Below, in pieces: positions 6,189-13,252 of a stretch of DNA of 14,467 nucleotides. Source of the stretch: Deltaproteobacteria bacterium (GTDB lineage Bacteria > Desulfobacterota > DSM-4660 > Desulfatiglandales > B25-G16). How positions within the stretch are numbered: position 1 is the stretch's first letter; every line of letters starts with the position of its first letter. A program made the translations under genes and the position numbers. Location of the stretch: contig QMLT01000017.1 in assembly GCA_003646875.1 (NCBI GenBank), forward strand, positions 1 to 14,467. The letters run 5' to 3'. The notes under the pieces were generated by a model. That model was not told the DNA's origin. It saw only the letters and a list, made by a program, of their open reading frames with translations, and did no database searches.

Positions 6189-7763
6189 ATGATGTCATAC
6201 AAAGTTTTTGCAAGAAAATGGAGACCTCAGGTATTTGAAGAGGTTATAGGCCAGGAACATATCACAGAGACCCTCAAGAATGCCTTGCTATCTGATAGAT
6301 TAGCTCATGCCTATCTATTCAGCGGCACACGGGGTGTAGGGAAAACATCTGTTGCCCGAATTTTTGCAAAGGCCCTTAATTGCCAAGACAGGCAGGATGG
6401 AAATCCCTGTAACAAATGCCATAAATGCATTGAGATAACCAATGGTTCATCTGTTGACGTCCAGGAGATTGATGGTGCATCGAACAGGGGAATCGATGAA
6501 ATACGGAATCTTCGTGAAAATATACGGTATCTCCCTTCAAGCGGCACATATAGAATATATATCATAGATGAGGTCCACATGCTGACGCTTCCTGCATTTA
6601 ATGCATTGCTAAAAACCCTTGAAGAACCGCCAGAGCATGTAAAATTCATTTTTGCTACCACTGAGGCCCATAAGGTGCCAGTAACCATACTATCACGATG
6701 TCAAAGGTTTGATTTTAAAAGGATACCCATAGCAAAAATAGAGGAGCAGATTAAAAAAATAGTTCAAAAAGAAGGAATAACGATAAGCGATTCCAGTATT
6801 GCCATTATATCAAAAGAGGCTGAGGGGAGTATGCGAGATGCAGAAAGCCTCCTCGATCAGGTTGTCTCCTTTGCAGGAAACAACGTCAAAGATGAGCAGA
6901 TAATGGAAGTCTTAGGAATAATAGACAGGGCGCTTATCTATAAGACTTCTCAGGCGATAATCGATGGCAATAGCACAGTATGTCTGGATATAATTAATGA
7001 AATATATAATTACGGCTACGAGGTTAAAGAGTTTTACAAAGAAATAATGGTACAATTTCGAAATTTAATCGTCGCCCTCGTATCTCACAACACCTCTAAC
7101 ACATTGGATTTACCTGATAACGAGTTACAAGAAATAACAAAGCAGGCAAAACAGGCCAGCCTGGAAAGGCTTATTCAATCACTGAACTTTCTGATTAATA
7201 GGGAAGCAGATCTTCGCTATACAACTAACCCCAGGATTGCGCTGGAGGCAATTTTACTTAAACTTGCAGGACTTAAAGAATATATTTCATTTGATGAGTT
7301 ATTAGGCAAAATAGAAGAAATTGAAAAACGGCTCAATACATCTCGGAGAATAGCATATGATAAACAACCAGAACCGACTTTAATAAAAGAAAAATATCCC
7401 GAAAAAAAACCAGCTCCAGATGATGGTAAGAAATGGAGCGAGTTTTTACGTTATATTGCTACTAAAAATAAGGCGATGGCAAATGTGTTAAAGAAATGGA
7501 AGTCCTACACTCTTACCGCAGACACCCTGGAATTATCTAACGAAGAAGGCTCATTTACAGGAAATTATTTTAAAGACTCCGAGCACTCCGATAATTTAAT
7601 TGCGTATGCAAGGGCTTTCTTTCATCCAGACTTTACGGTTTTATTTACAAAGCAAAATCAGCCTAAAAAAGATGTGAAAAAAGGCTCAAAGGAAGATAGA
7701 TTGCCGAGCACGGTAAGTGATATACTGGACATTTTTGAAGGCTCGATAGTTAAAGAAAGTTGA
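6189..7763 (+). CDS. dnaX: DNA polymerase III subunit gamma/tau
   Basis: AAA+ clamp-loader ATPase that opens the sliding clamp and couples polymerase cores to the replisome. The 524 residues open with the DnaX hallmark YKVFARKWRPQVF. Walker A is GTRGVGKTS (46-54). The zinc module has C65, C74, C77 and C80. Walker B is IYIIDEVHML with D127-E128. ATTEAHKVPVTILSRC (156-171) holds sensor 1 and the SRC arginine finger (R170). Domain III runs to about residue 370, followed by a charged linker and a tau-specific C-terminal domain, shorter than in E. coli (643 residues). The start is the first of two adjacent ATGs, with no clear Shine-Dalgarno. An A8 run at codons 405-407, with an early stop in the -1 frame and a small hairpin just after, suggests a shorter gamma form of 411 residues. 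Confidence 0.96.
   Translation: MMSYKVFARKWRPQVFEEVIGQEHITETLKNALLSDRLAHAYLFSGTRGVGKTSVARIFAKALNCQDRQDGNPCNKCHKCIEITNGSSVDVQEIDGASNRGIDEIRNLRENIRYLPSSGTYRIYIIDEVHMLTLPAFNALLKTLEEPPEHVKFIFATTEAHKVPVTILSRCQRFDFKRIPIAKIEEQIKKIVQKEGITISDSSIAIISKEAEGSMRDAESLLDQVVSFAGNNVKDEQIMEVLGIIDRALIYKTSQAIIDGNSTVCLDIINEIYNYGYEVKEFYKEIMVQFRNLIVALVSHNTSNTLDLPDNELQEITKQAKQASLERLIQSLNFLINREADLRYTTNPRIALEAILLKLAGLKEYISFDELLGKIEEIEKRLNTSRRIAYDKQPEPTLIKEKYPEKKPAPDDGKKWSEFLRYIATKNKAMANVLKKWKSYTLTADTLELSNEEGSFTGNYFKDSEHSDNLIAYARAFFHPDFTVLFTKQNQPKKDVKKGSKEDRLPSTVSDILDIFEGSIVKES
7402..7439 (+). promoter_or_regulatory. Candidate dnaX frameshift or transcript-slippage site
   Basis: Eight consecutive A (7402-7409) in frame as GAA AAA AAA. 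A -1 slip gives ACC AGC TCC AGA then TGA at 7421-7423, ending the protein after four new residues. A 6-bp stem GCTCCA (7413-7418) / TGGAGC (7434-7439) starts three bases after the run. Slippery A-runs and an early -1 stop are the way several bacteria make gamma from dnaX; use here is inferred. Confidence 0.45.
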
Positions 7764-7782
7764 AAATTATAAGTTAGAAGTG

Positions 7783-7809
7783 AGCAAAAGTCCACAACAT
7801 TTGCTTTTT
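7783..7809 (+). terminator. Possible terminator after dnaX
   Basis: AGCAAA (7783-7788) pairs with TTTGCT (7800-7805) and is followed by TTTT. The stem is short and AT-rich with an 11-base loop. GCAAAAG at 7784-7790 can instead pair with CTTTTGC at 7831-7837. Low certainty. Confidence 0.3.
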
Positions 7810-7846
7810 AAACCCTAACCCATAAAAAGCCTTTTGCGAGACCTTA

Positions 7847-7868
7847 ACTTTAGGCACTTTAGGCACTT
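7847..7868. repeat. Tandem 9-base repeat before lysA
   Basis: ACTTTAGGC occurs twice in tandem (7847-7855, 7856-7864) followed by a partial ACTT, ending three bases before the lysA start codon. The same word CACTTTAGG appears near 6135 upstream of dnaX. It covers the spot where a ribosome-binding site would be expected. Confidence 0.5.
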
Positions 7869-7871
7869 ACA

Positions 7872-9125
7872 ATGAACCACTTTGTGTATAAAAACGATGA
7901 TCTTTTTTGTGAGGATGTGCCAATAACAGGTATTGTTGAGAAGGTTGGAACGCCTTTCTATTGTTACTCCCATGCTACAATAACCAGGCATTTCAGGGTT
8001 TTTAGAGATGCTTTTAAAGACTTAGACCACCTCACATGCTTTTCTGTGAAATCCAACTCTAACCTTGCGATACTAAAAATCTTTGCCTTACATGAGGGGG
8101 GAGCAGATATTGTTTCAGGCGGGGAACTCTTTCGAGCTCTGAAAGCAGGGATTACACCTGATAAAATTGTATATTCCGGCGTTGGAAAGACACCAGAAGA
8201 AATGAAATTCGCACTTACATCAAATATTTCTATGTTTAATGTAGAGTCAGAGCAGGAATTACAGGCCTTAAATACAATAGCGGGCGCTATGGGCCGTAAG
8301 GCAACCGTTGCAATACGCATAAATCCTGAAGTGGAAACGCACACACACCCATATATTATGACTGGACATAGTGAAAATAAGTTTGGCATATCGCTCGAGA
8401 ACTCCTTACAAACTTATGAATCAGCCAGACAGATGAAAAACATTGATGTAAAAGGAATATCATGCCATATAGGAAGCCAACTTACCGATATTGATCCCTT
8501 TTTAAATGCCTTAAGAAAATTAAAAGACATTTTACAAGAACTGAAAAAAATGGCATTCGATATTAGATTCCTTAACCTGGGAGGCGGTCTTGGAATCACA
8601 TATGAAGATGAAAAGCCACCTCATCCTTTAGAATATGCAATGGCGCTAAAGGAAGTACTGGGAAAAGAAAACATTACCCTTATCCTTGAGCCTGGCAGGG
8701 TTATTATTGGTAATGCTGGAATTCTGATCACACAAGTACTCTATACCAAATCAACAAAAAATAAGAGATTTGTTATTGTAGACGCTGGGATGAATGACTT
8801 AATCAGACCTACTCTGTATAATTCTTTTCATGCAATTCAGCCGGTAAAAATAATACACTCGGAAATGGTAGTCGCTGATTTAGTAGGTCCTGTATGTGAA
8901 ACCGGAGACTTCTTTGCGAAAGATAGGAAAATGCCAGCATTTCAATCCGGAGATTTAGTAGCTATAATGAGCGCAGGGGCCTACAGTTTTTCAATGGCCT
9001 CAAACTACAATTCCCGCCCCAGACCTGCAGAGGTAATGGTGAAAGGAAAGCTCTTCTCCATAATTAGATCAAGAGAAACATACGATGACCTTATTCATGG
9101 AGAGATGATACCCGAATTTCTTTGA
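7872..9125 (+). CDS. lysA: Diaminopimelate decarboxylase
   Basis: PLP enzyme that decarboxylates meso-diaminopimelate to L-lysine, the last step of the pathway. The 417 residues fit the family. FSVKSNSN supplies the Schiff-base lysine K60; H199 in CHIGSQ stacks on the cofactor; GGGLG (237-241) and EPGR (273-276) bind the PLP phosphate. CETGDFF (342-348) carries the active-site cysteine and aspartate contributed across the dimer, and AGAYSFSMASNYNSRP (368-383) is the C-terminal signature. ATG at 7872 is the first in-frame start, but only a weak TTAGG lies upstream, inside a tandem repeat. It is followed 31 bases later by dapB and then dapL, consistent with a lysine/DAP operon. Arginine and ornithine decarboxylases of the same fold are excluded by these motifs and by the context. 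Confidence 0.96.
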   Translation: MNHFVYKNDDLFCEDVPITGIVEKVGTPFYCYSHATITRHFRVFRDAFKDLDHLTCFSVKSNSNLAILKIFALHEGGADIVSGGELFRALKAGITPDKIVYSGVGKTPEEMKFALTSNISMFNVESEQELQALNTIAGAMGRKATVAIRINPEVETHTHPYIMTGHSENKFGISLENSLQTYESARQMKNIDVKGISCHIGSQLTDIDPFLNALRKLKDILQELKKMAFDIRFLNLGGGLGITYEDEKPPHPLEYAMALKEVLGKENITLILEPGRVIIGNAGILITQVLYTKSTKNKRFVIVDAGMNDLIRPTLYNSFHAIQPVKIIHSEMVVADLVGPVCETGDFFAKDRKMPAFQSGDLVAIMSAGAYSFSMASNYNSRPRPAEVMVKGKLFSIIRSRETYDDLIHGEMIPEFL

Positions 9126-9156
9126 AGTAAAATTAATTTTGAAATAGGAGAACAAA

Positions 9157-9975
9157 ATGATAAAGGCTGTTGTTGCCGGCGCTGCTGGTAGGATGGGCGG
9201 AAGAATTATCCATATGATTCAACAGGGCGAAGAAATAATCTTAACAGGTTCCTTTGAAAGACCAGATCACCCTGCAATTGGCCAGGATGTGGGGGAGATG
9301 GTTGGTCTTGGTAAGATAGGCATTAACCTTGCCGGCGATATCAGCGACGCAATGAAAGATGCGGATGTGTTGATTGATTTTACTACTCCAGAAAGCACCC
9401 TGGATAATATCCGCTTTATTGCCGAGGCAGGTAAGGCAATGGTGATTGGCACTACGGGTATTACAGGCGAAGATGAAAGAGAGCTAAAACTCCTCGCACA
9501 AAAAATACGATGTGTCAGGTCCCCGAATATGAGCGTAGGGGTAAATGTATTATTCAAAGTAGTGGAAGGTCTATCTATAATTCTTGGTAAAAACTGGGAT
9601 ATGGAGGTGGTTGAAGCCCATCACAGGCTAAAAAAAGATGCCCCAAGCGGCACAGCAATGCATCTTGCTAAAATCCTGGCTGATTCGACCGAAAGAAACC
9701 TCGAGACAAACGCTGTCTATGAAAGAAAAGGATTTATTGGTGTCAGGACAGCCGAAGAGATTGGCATTCAATCTATAAGGGCTGGTGATATAGTGGGTGA
9801 GCATACTGTGATGTTTGCCGGAACAGGAGAAAGGATTGAGATTACTCATAGGGCACATAGCAGGGATAACTTTGCCAAGGGCGCATTGCTTGCAGCGACA
9901 TGGGTTGTTAAACAACCGAATGGCATTTATGATATGCAAGATGTATTGGGATTGAGAGAGAGGAAAAATGTTTAA
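9157..9975 (+). CDS. dapB: 4-hydroxy-tetrahydrodipicolinate reductase
   Basis: Reduces the DapA product to tetrahydrodipicolinate with NAD(P)H. The 272 residues show the N-terminal Rossmann motif G8-A-A-G11-R-M-G14, IDFTTPE (73-79), IGTTG (97-101), and the catalytic and substrate-binding block EAHHRLKKDAPSGTA (153-167). There H155 and K159 correspond to the E. coli pair H159/K163, and SGT binds the substrate carboxylates. ATG at 9157 has a strong AGGAG about seven bases upstream. The 3' end overlaps dapL by 8 bases, implying translational coupling. Its product is the direct substrate of the next gene product if that is an LL-DAP aminotransferase. Confidence 0.96.
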   Translation: MIKAVVAGAAGRMGGRIIHMIQQGEEIILTGSFERPDHPAIGQDVGEMVGLGKIGINLAGDISDAMKDADVLIDFTTPESTLDNIRFIAEAGKAMVIGTTGITGEDERELKLLAQKIRCVRSPNMSVGVNVLFKVVEGLSIILGKNWDMEVVEAHHRLKKDAPSGTAMHLAKILADSTERNLETNAVYERKGFIGVRTAEEIGIQSIRAGDIVGEHTVMFAGTGERIEITHRAHSRDNFAKGALLAATWVVKQPNGIYDMQDVLGLRERKNV

Positions 9976-11131
9976 ACTCGCTGAAAGAATTAAACAGTTA
10001 CCTCCATACCTGTTCAAAGAGATTGACCAAAAAAAGAAAGAGATAGCAGCAAAGGGAGTGGATATCATCGACCTTGGTATAGGTGACCCTGACCTCCCTA
10101 CCCCGCCTAACATTATAGAGGCAATGGTACAGGCTGTGCGAGAGCCTGCCAACCATCATTACCCCTCGTATTCTGGAATGGAAGATTTTAAGATCGCCAT
10201 TGCCAAATGGTACGAAACGAGATTCTCAGTCAAACTTGATCCTGCAAGCGAGGTAATTGCCCTGATTGGGGCAAAAGAAGGGATAGCCAACTTTTCCCTG
10301 GCATTTCTAAACCCAGGTGATTGTGCTCTCATTCCTGCTCCTGCGTATCCAGTGTATAATAGCGGCACCCATTTTGCGGGCGGCAGGCCGTATGTGTTAC
10401 CCCTTTATAAAGAAAATAATTTCCTGCCGGATCTTGCCTCTATTCCAAATGAAATAGCCCATACGGCCACAATATTATGGCTCAATTATCCTAACAACCC
10501 AACAGCGGCTGTAGCTGATAGGCATTTCTTTGAAGATGTGGTCACATTTGCGCACACCTATCACATAATAGTATGCAATGATCTTACCTATAGCGAAATC
10601 GCCTTTGACGGATACAAACCTATGAGCCTCCTTGAAATCAAGGGAGCGAAAGATATAGGAATAGAATTTCATTCCTTATCAAAAACGTTCAACATGACTG
10701 GATGGCGGATTGGATTTGCCGTGGGAAACAGTGATGCCATAAATGGATTAGGCGCAATTAAAAGCAATATCGATTCAGGTATTTTTCAGGCTATTCAAGT
10801 AGCTGGCGTAGAGGCCCTGAGGGCAGTTGAGGAAAGTAGCCCAGCGATACGAAAAATTTATACCAGGAGGCGAGATATTATGGTGAGCGGGCTGAGGGAT
10901 ACCGGTTTTACGGTAAGTCCATCCAAAGCCACGTTTTATCTCTGGGTCCCTGTTCCTGATCCCTATACGTCGGTGGATTTTACTACGAGGCTCTTAGAGG
11001 AGGCTGGCGTTGTAGTAACGCCAGGGAATGGATTTGGTGATCCTGGCGAAGGCTATATAAGGCTGGCATTGACAAAGGACGAGAGTCGCCTTATCGAGGC
11101 AATAGAGAGGATAAAAAATATCGGCATATAA
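9968..11131 (+). CDS. dapL: LL-diaminopimelate aminotransferase (DapL type)
   Basis: Class I/II PLP aminotransferase predicted to convert tetrahydrodipicolinate directly to LL-diaminopimelate with glutamate, bypassing the succinylase or acetylase steps. The 387 residues include IDLGIGDPDLPTPPNI near the N-terminus, the cofactor residues N177 (NYPNNPTA), D205 (NDLTYSE) and Y208, the Schiff-base lysine K239 in HSLSKTFNMTGWRIGF with R247, and the carboxylate-binding R365 (YIRLALT). ATG at 9968 overlaps the dapB stop by 8 bases, with GAGAGG upstream. Aspartate or alanine aminotransferases share these motifs, so the assignment rests on overall resemblance to DapL-annotated proteins and on the dapB/lysA context. 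If correct, the cell uses the aminotransferase variant of lysine synthesis and would need DapF to make meso-DAP. Confidence 0.82.
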   Translation: MFKLAERIKQLPPYLFKEIDQKKKEIAAKGVDIIDLGIGDPDLPTPPNIIEAMVQAVREPANHHYPSYSGMEDFKIAIAKWYETRFSVKLDPASEVIALIGAKEGIANFSLAFLNPGDCALIPAPAYPVYNSGTHFAGGRPYVLPLYKENNFLPDLASIPNEIAHTATILWLNYPNNPTAAVADRHFFEDVVTFAHTYHIIVCNDLTYSEIAFDGYKPMSLLEIKGAKDIGIEFHSLSKTFNMTGWRIGFAVGNSDAINGLGAIKSNIDSGIFQAIQVAGVEALRAVEESSPAIRKIYTRRRDIMVSGLRDTGFTVSPSKATFYLWVPVPDPYTSVDFTTRLLEEAGVVVTPGNGFGDPGEGYIRLALTKDESRLIEAIERIKNIGI

Positions 11132-11641
11132 TTGAAATCAATTATCGCATATATAGGGATAGGATCAAACCTGGGAGATAAATCTTTTAATTGTCGATAC
11201 TCTATTGACCAGATAGACACATTACCAGGCTGCCATGTGATTGATCGCTCAACACTATTTAAAACAGAGCCAGAGGGTGTTACCGGACAGCCCTGGTATG
11301 TAAATTGTGTTGCTCAGATTGCAGTGATGAAAAGCCCATTCGAACTATTAAATGGACTTATGAATATAGAATCCGCAATGGGCAGAGTAAGGAGGAAACG
11401 ATGGGAGGCCAGAATAATTGACCTCGACATACTTCTGTTTGGTCAGGAGATACGAGAATCTCATAATCTGATTATCCCCCACCCATTAATGCACGAAAGG
11501 CGGTTTGTATTAGAACCTTTGGTTCAATTGGCGCCTGACCTTGTGCATCCTGTTTTTAAATTAACCATACGAGAGCTTTTAAATAAACTGCCAATCCCGC
11601 CATACAGCGGAACTGTTGAAATCCTAAAGGAGGAAACATGA
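11132..11641 (+). CDS. folK: 2-amino-4-hydroxy-6-hydroxymethyldihydropteridine pyrophosphokinase
   Basis: Transfers pyrophosphate from ATP to hydroxymethyl-dihydropterin in folate synthesis. The 169 residues start with AYIGIGSNLGDK (6-17) and contain ETEP-like KTEPEG (44-49), QPWYVNCV (53-60) and the HPPK signature RWEARIIDLDILLFG (90-104). D97 and D99 there bind the two magnesium ions. IPHPLMHERRFVLEPL (115-130) completes the pterin and ATP site. The start is TTG at 11132, touching the dapL stop codon; the first conserved motif begins at residue 6, so no later start fits. The closest purine-rich sequence is some 20 bases upstream, suggesting coupling to dapL translation. The stop overlaps the next gene by ATGA. 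Confidence 0.94.
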   Translation: MKSIIAYIGIGSNLGDKSFNCRYSIDQIDTLPGCHVIDRSTLFKTEPEGVTGQPWYVNCVAQIAVMKSPFELLNGLMNIESAMGRVRRKRWEARIIDLDILLFGQEIRESHNLIIPHPLMHERRFVLEPLVQLAPDLVHPVFKLTIRELLNKLPIPPYSGTVEILKEET

Positions 11642-12279
11642 AATTTTTTATTGACACGGCAAATATCGCCGAAATAACAAAGGCCAATGAATTGGGTGTG
11701 TTAGATGGTGTCACAACAAATCCCACACTGGTGGCAAAAGAGGGAAGAAAATTTGAAGAATTAATTAAAGAAATTTGCCACATAGTAAATGGCCCGGTAA
11801 GCGCTGAAGTAGTAAGCATTGAAGCAAAGGGCATGGTTAAGGAGGCGCAACACCTGGCAACACTTGCCGATAATATAGTGGTTAAAATCCCCATGATAAC
11901 TGAAGGGATCAAGGCCACGAAGATACTATCAAAAGAAAATATTGCGACGAATGTAACCCTGGTATTTTCACCCTTGCAGGCGTTGATTGCGGCCAAGGCA
12001 GGTGCGAGCTATGTGAGCCCCTTTATTGGCAGACTGGATGATATAACGAGCGTTGGCATGGAAATAGTAGAGAATATAGTAACCATATATGACAATTATG
12101 GATTTGAAACTGAGGTTATTGTGGCAAGCATCCGCAATCCTGTCCATGTATTAGATGCGGCCTTGCTTGGTGCCCATATTGCTACAATTCCCTTCAAGGT
12201 ACTCTCCCAATTAACCGAACATCCTCTCACCAGGATAGGATTAGATAAATTTTTAGCGGATTGGAAGAAAATGGGGTAA
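11638..12279 (+). CDS. tal: Transaldolase (small TalC/Fsa-type)
   Basis: Schiff-base aldolase of the short transaldolase family (213 residues, close to B. subtilis YwjH/TalC), moving dihydroxyacetone units between sugar phosphates in the non-oxidative pentose phosphate pathway. Visible landmarks are FIDTAN with D6, GVTTNPTL (24-31), the catalytic lysine K83 in VVKIPM, NVTLVFSP (105-112), SPFIGRLDD (127-135) and R132. Two positions separate transaldolases from fructose-6-phosphate aldolase: SAEV gives E57 (Gln in E. coli FsaA) and SPF gives F129 (Tyr in FsaA). Both favour transaldolase. ATG at 11638 overlaps the folK stop in ATGA and has an excellent AAAGGAGG upstream, so it is translationally coupled yet probably well expressed. 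Confidence 0.93.
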   Translation: MKFFIDTANIAEITKANELGVLDGVTTNPTLVAKEGRKFEELIKEICHIVNGPVSAEVVSIEAKGMVKEAQHLATLADNIVVKIPMITEGIKATKILSKENIATNVTLVFSPLQALIAAKAGASYVSPFIGRLDDITSVGMEIVENIVTIYDNYGFETEVIVASIRNPVHVLDAALLGAHIATIPFKVLSQLTEHPLTRIGLDKFLADWKKMG

Positions 12280-12281
12280 AT

Positions 12282-12463
12282 AATGGTATTCTTATAACTA
12301 TACTTTTTTCACTTTTTTTTCTTTCATATCTGCGCAGGCCGATATTTATCGATTCAAGGATAAAAGGCGCTTCGTTGAGAAGGTTATGAAATATTATAGT
12401 GAATTTAAAAAACAGGGGACTAAAACCTTTGGGCATGAAAAAAAGTCAAAGCAACATAAATAA
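12282..12463 (+). pseudogene. Possible frameshifted small secreted-protein gene before pgsA
   Basis: The interval before pgsA reads like a signal peptide split over two frames. One frame gives NGILITILFSLFF. Across a T8 run (12313-12320) the other gives FSFISAQA followed by DIYRFKDKRRFVEKVMKYY and a lysine-rich tail ending at TAA 12461-12463. The AQA|DIYRF junction looks like a signal-peptidase site and recalls the start of DUF4124-type secreted proteins. No good start codon is visible in either frame. It overlaps the pgsA start. It may be a decayed gene, a sequencing error in the T-run, or chance. Confidence 0.3.
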
Positions 12464-12992
12464 CCTCCCAAACACACTGAGTATTATAAGGCTCGTTTTC
12501 ATTCCAATAGTTGTTATATGTCTGTATTTTCCTGGAAAATTGGGAAGTTTCTTAGCTGCCTTCTTTTTTGGACTGGCCGCAATAACAGATCTTCTAGATG
12601 GTTTCTATGCCCGTAAACATAAAAAAATAACATCCCTGGGTAAATTTCTTGATCCCTTAGCCGACAAATTACTGGTTTCAGTAACCATGATCATGCTCAT
12701 AACCCTTAGTAGAATTCCAGCCTGGGTTGTTATTCTGATTATTGCAAGGGAAATGGCAGTAACAGCCCTGAGGGGTATTGCGGTGGTTGAGGGTAAGGTT
12801 ATCGAGGCACATTCCCTCGGAAAATACAAGACAATATTTCAAGCCGTGTCAGTTGTATGTCTGTGCCTGCACTACCAGTATCTACACATTGATTTCCATG
12901 TCGTTGGAATGACTTTCCTGTGGGCAGCTTTAATATTAACGATGTGGTCTGGGTGGGTATATTTTAAAATGATTAAAAAGATGTTGATCTAA
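12435..12992 (+). CDS. pgsA: CDP-diacylglycerol-glycerol-3-phosphate 3-phosphatidyltransferase
   Basis: Integral inner-membrane enzyme making phosphatidylglycerol phosphate from CDP-diacylglycerol and glycerol 3-phosphate. The CDP-alcohol phosphatidyltransferase signature D-x2-D-G-x2-A-R-x8-G-x3-D-x3-D is exact: DLLDG, AR, then G, FLDPLAD. The N-terminus NLPNTLSIIRLVFIPIVV is typical of PgsA, and several hydrophobic segments follow to the end. I prefer ATG at 12435 (185 residues), since NLPN then lies about nine residues in, as in relatives. A GTG at 12399 would give 197 residues; neither has a convincing Shine-Dalgarno. It follows the transaldolase gene on the same strand after 155 bases and may belong to the same transcript. 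Other phosphatidyltransferases of the fold are less likely given length and motif context. Confidence 0.92.
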   Translation: MKKSQSNINNLPNTLSIIRLVFIPIVVICLYFPGKLGSFLAAFFFGLAAITDLLDGFYARKHKKITSLGKFLDPLADKLLVSVTMIMLITLSRIPAWVVILIIAREMAVTALRGIAVVEGKVIEAHSLGKYKTIFQAVSVVCLCLHYQYLHIDFHVVGMTFLWAALILTMWSGWVYFKMIKKMLI

Positions 12993-12997
12993 AAAAC

Positions 12998-13026
12998 TTG
13001 ACATTTTTTTTGAGGAGTAGTAAAGG
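12998..13026 (+). promoter_or_regulatory. Candidate promoter of the tRNA-Gly/tRNA-Cys pair
   Basis: A perfect TTGACA (12998-13003) lies 17 bases before TAAAGG (13021-13026), a poor -10. Transcription would begin roughly 8 bases before the tRNA-Gly 5' end, a typical arrangement for stable RNA promoters. Confidence 0.45.
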
Positions 13027-13040
13027 ATTTAAAAAAATGA

Positions 13041-13116
13041 GCGGGAATAGCTCAGTTGGTAGAGCATCACGTTGCCAACGTGACGGTCGCCGGTTCAAGC
13101 CCGGTTTCCCGCTCCA
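13041..13116 (+). tRNA. tRNA-Gly (anticodon GCC)
   Basis: The acceptor stem GCGGGAA (13041-13047) pairs with TTCCCGC (13106-13112), with discriminator T and encoded CCA (13114-13116). The D arm is AGCTCAGTTGGTAGAGC. The anticodon stem TCACG/CGTGA encloses TTGCCAA, with anticodon GCC at 13074-13076, reading GGC and GGU. The T arm is CCGGTTCAAGCCCGG. Confidence 0.97.
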
Positions 13117-13122
13117 ATAAAA

Positions 13123-13198
13123 GGCGGCATAGCCAAGTGGCTAAGGCAGCGGTCTGCAAAACCGTTTTACACCGGTTCGAATCCGGTTGCCGCCTCCA
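13123..13198 (+). tRNA. tRNA-Cys (anticodon GCA)
   Basis: The acceptor stem GGCGGCA (13123-13129) pairs with TGCCGCC (13188-13194), with discriminator U (the expected cysteine identity base) and encoded CCA (13196-13198). The anticodon stem GCGGT/ACCGT encloses CTGCAAA, with anticodon GCA at 13156-13158. It follows tRNA-Gly by six bases, so the two are co-transcribed. Confidence 0.97.
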
Positions 13199-13252
13199 AT
13201 TACTATTGGAATACCGGATGTTGGAGACTCAAATTCACATTTCGAATTAATT

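Noticed and set aside
13187..13252. Longer N-terminus for the M23 peptidase
   Set aside because: It would begin with a TTG inside the tRNA-Cys acceptor stem; the basic plus transmembrane N-terminus begins naturally at the ATG at 13253.
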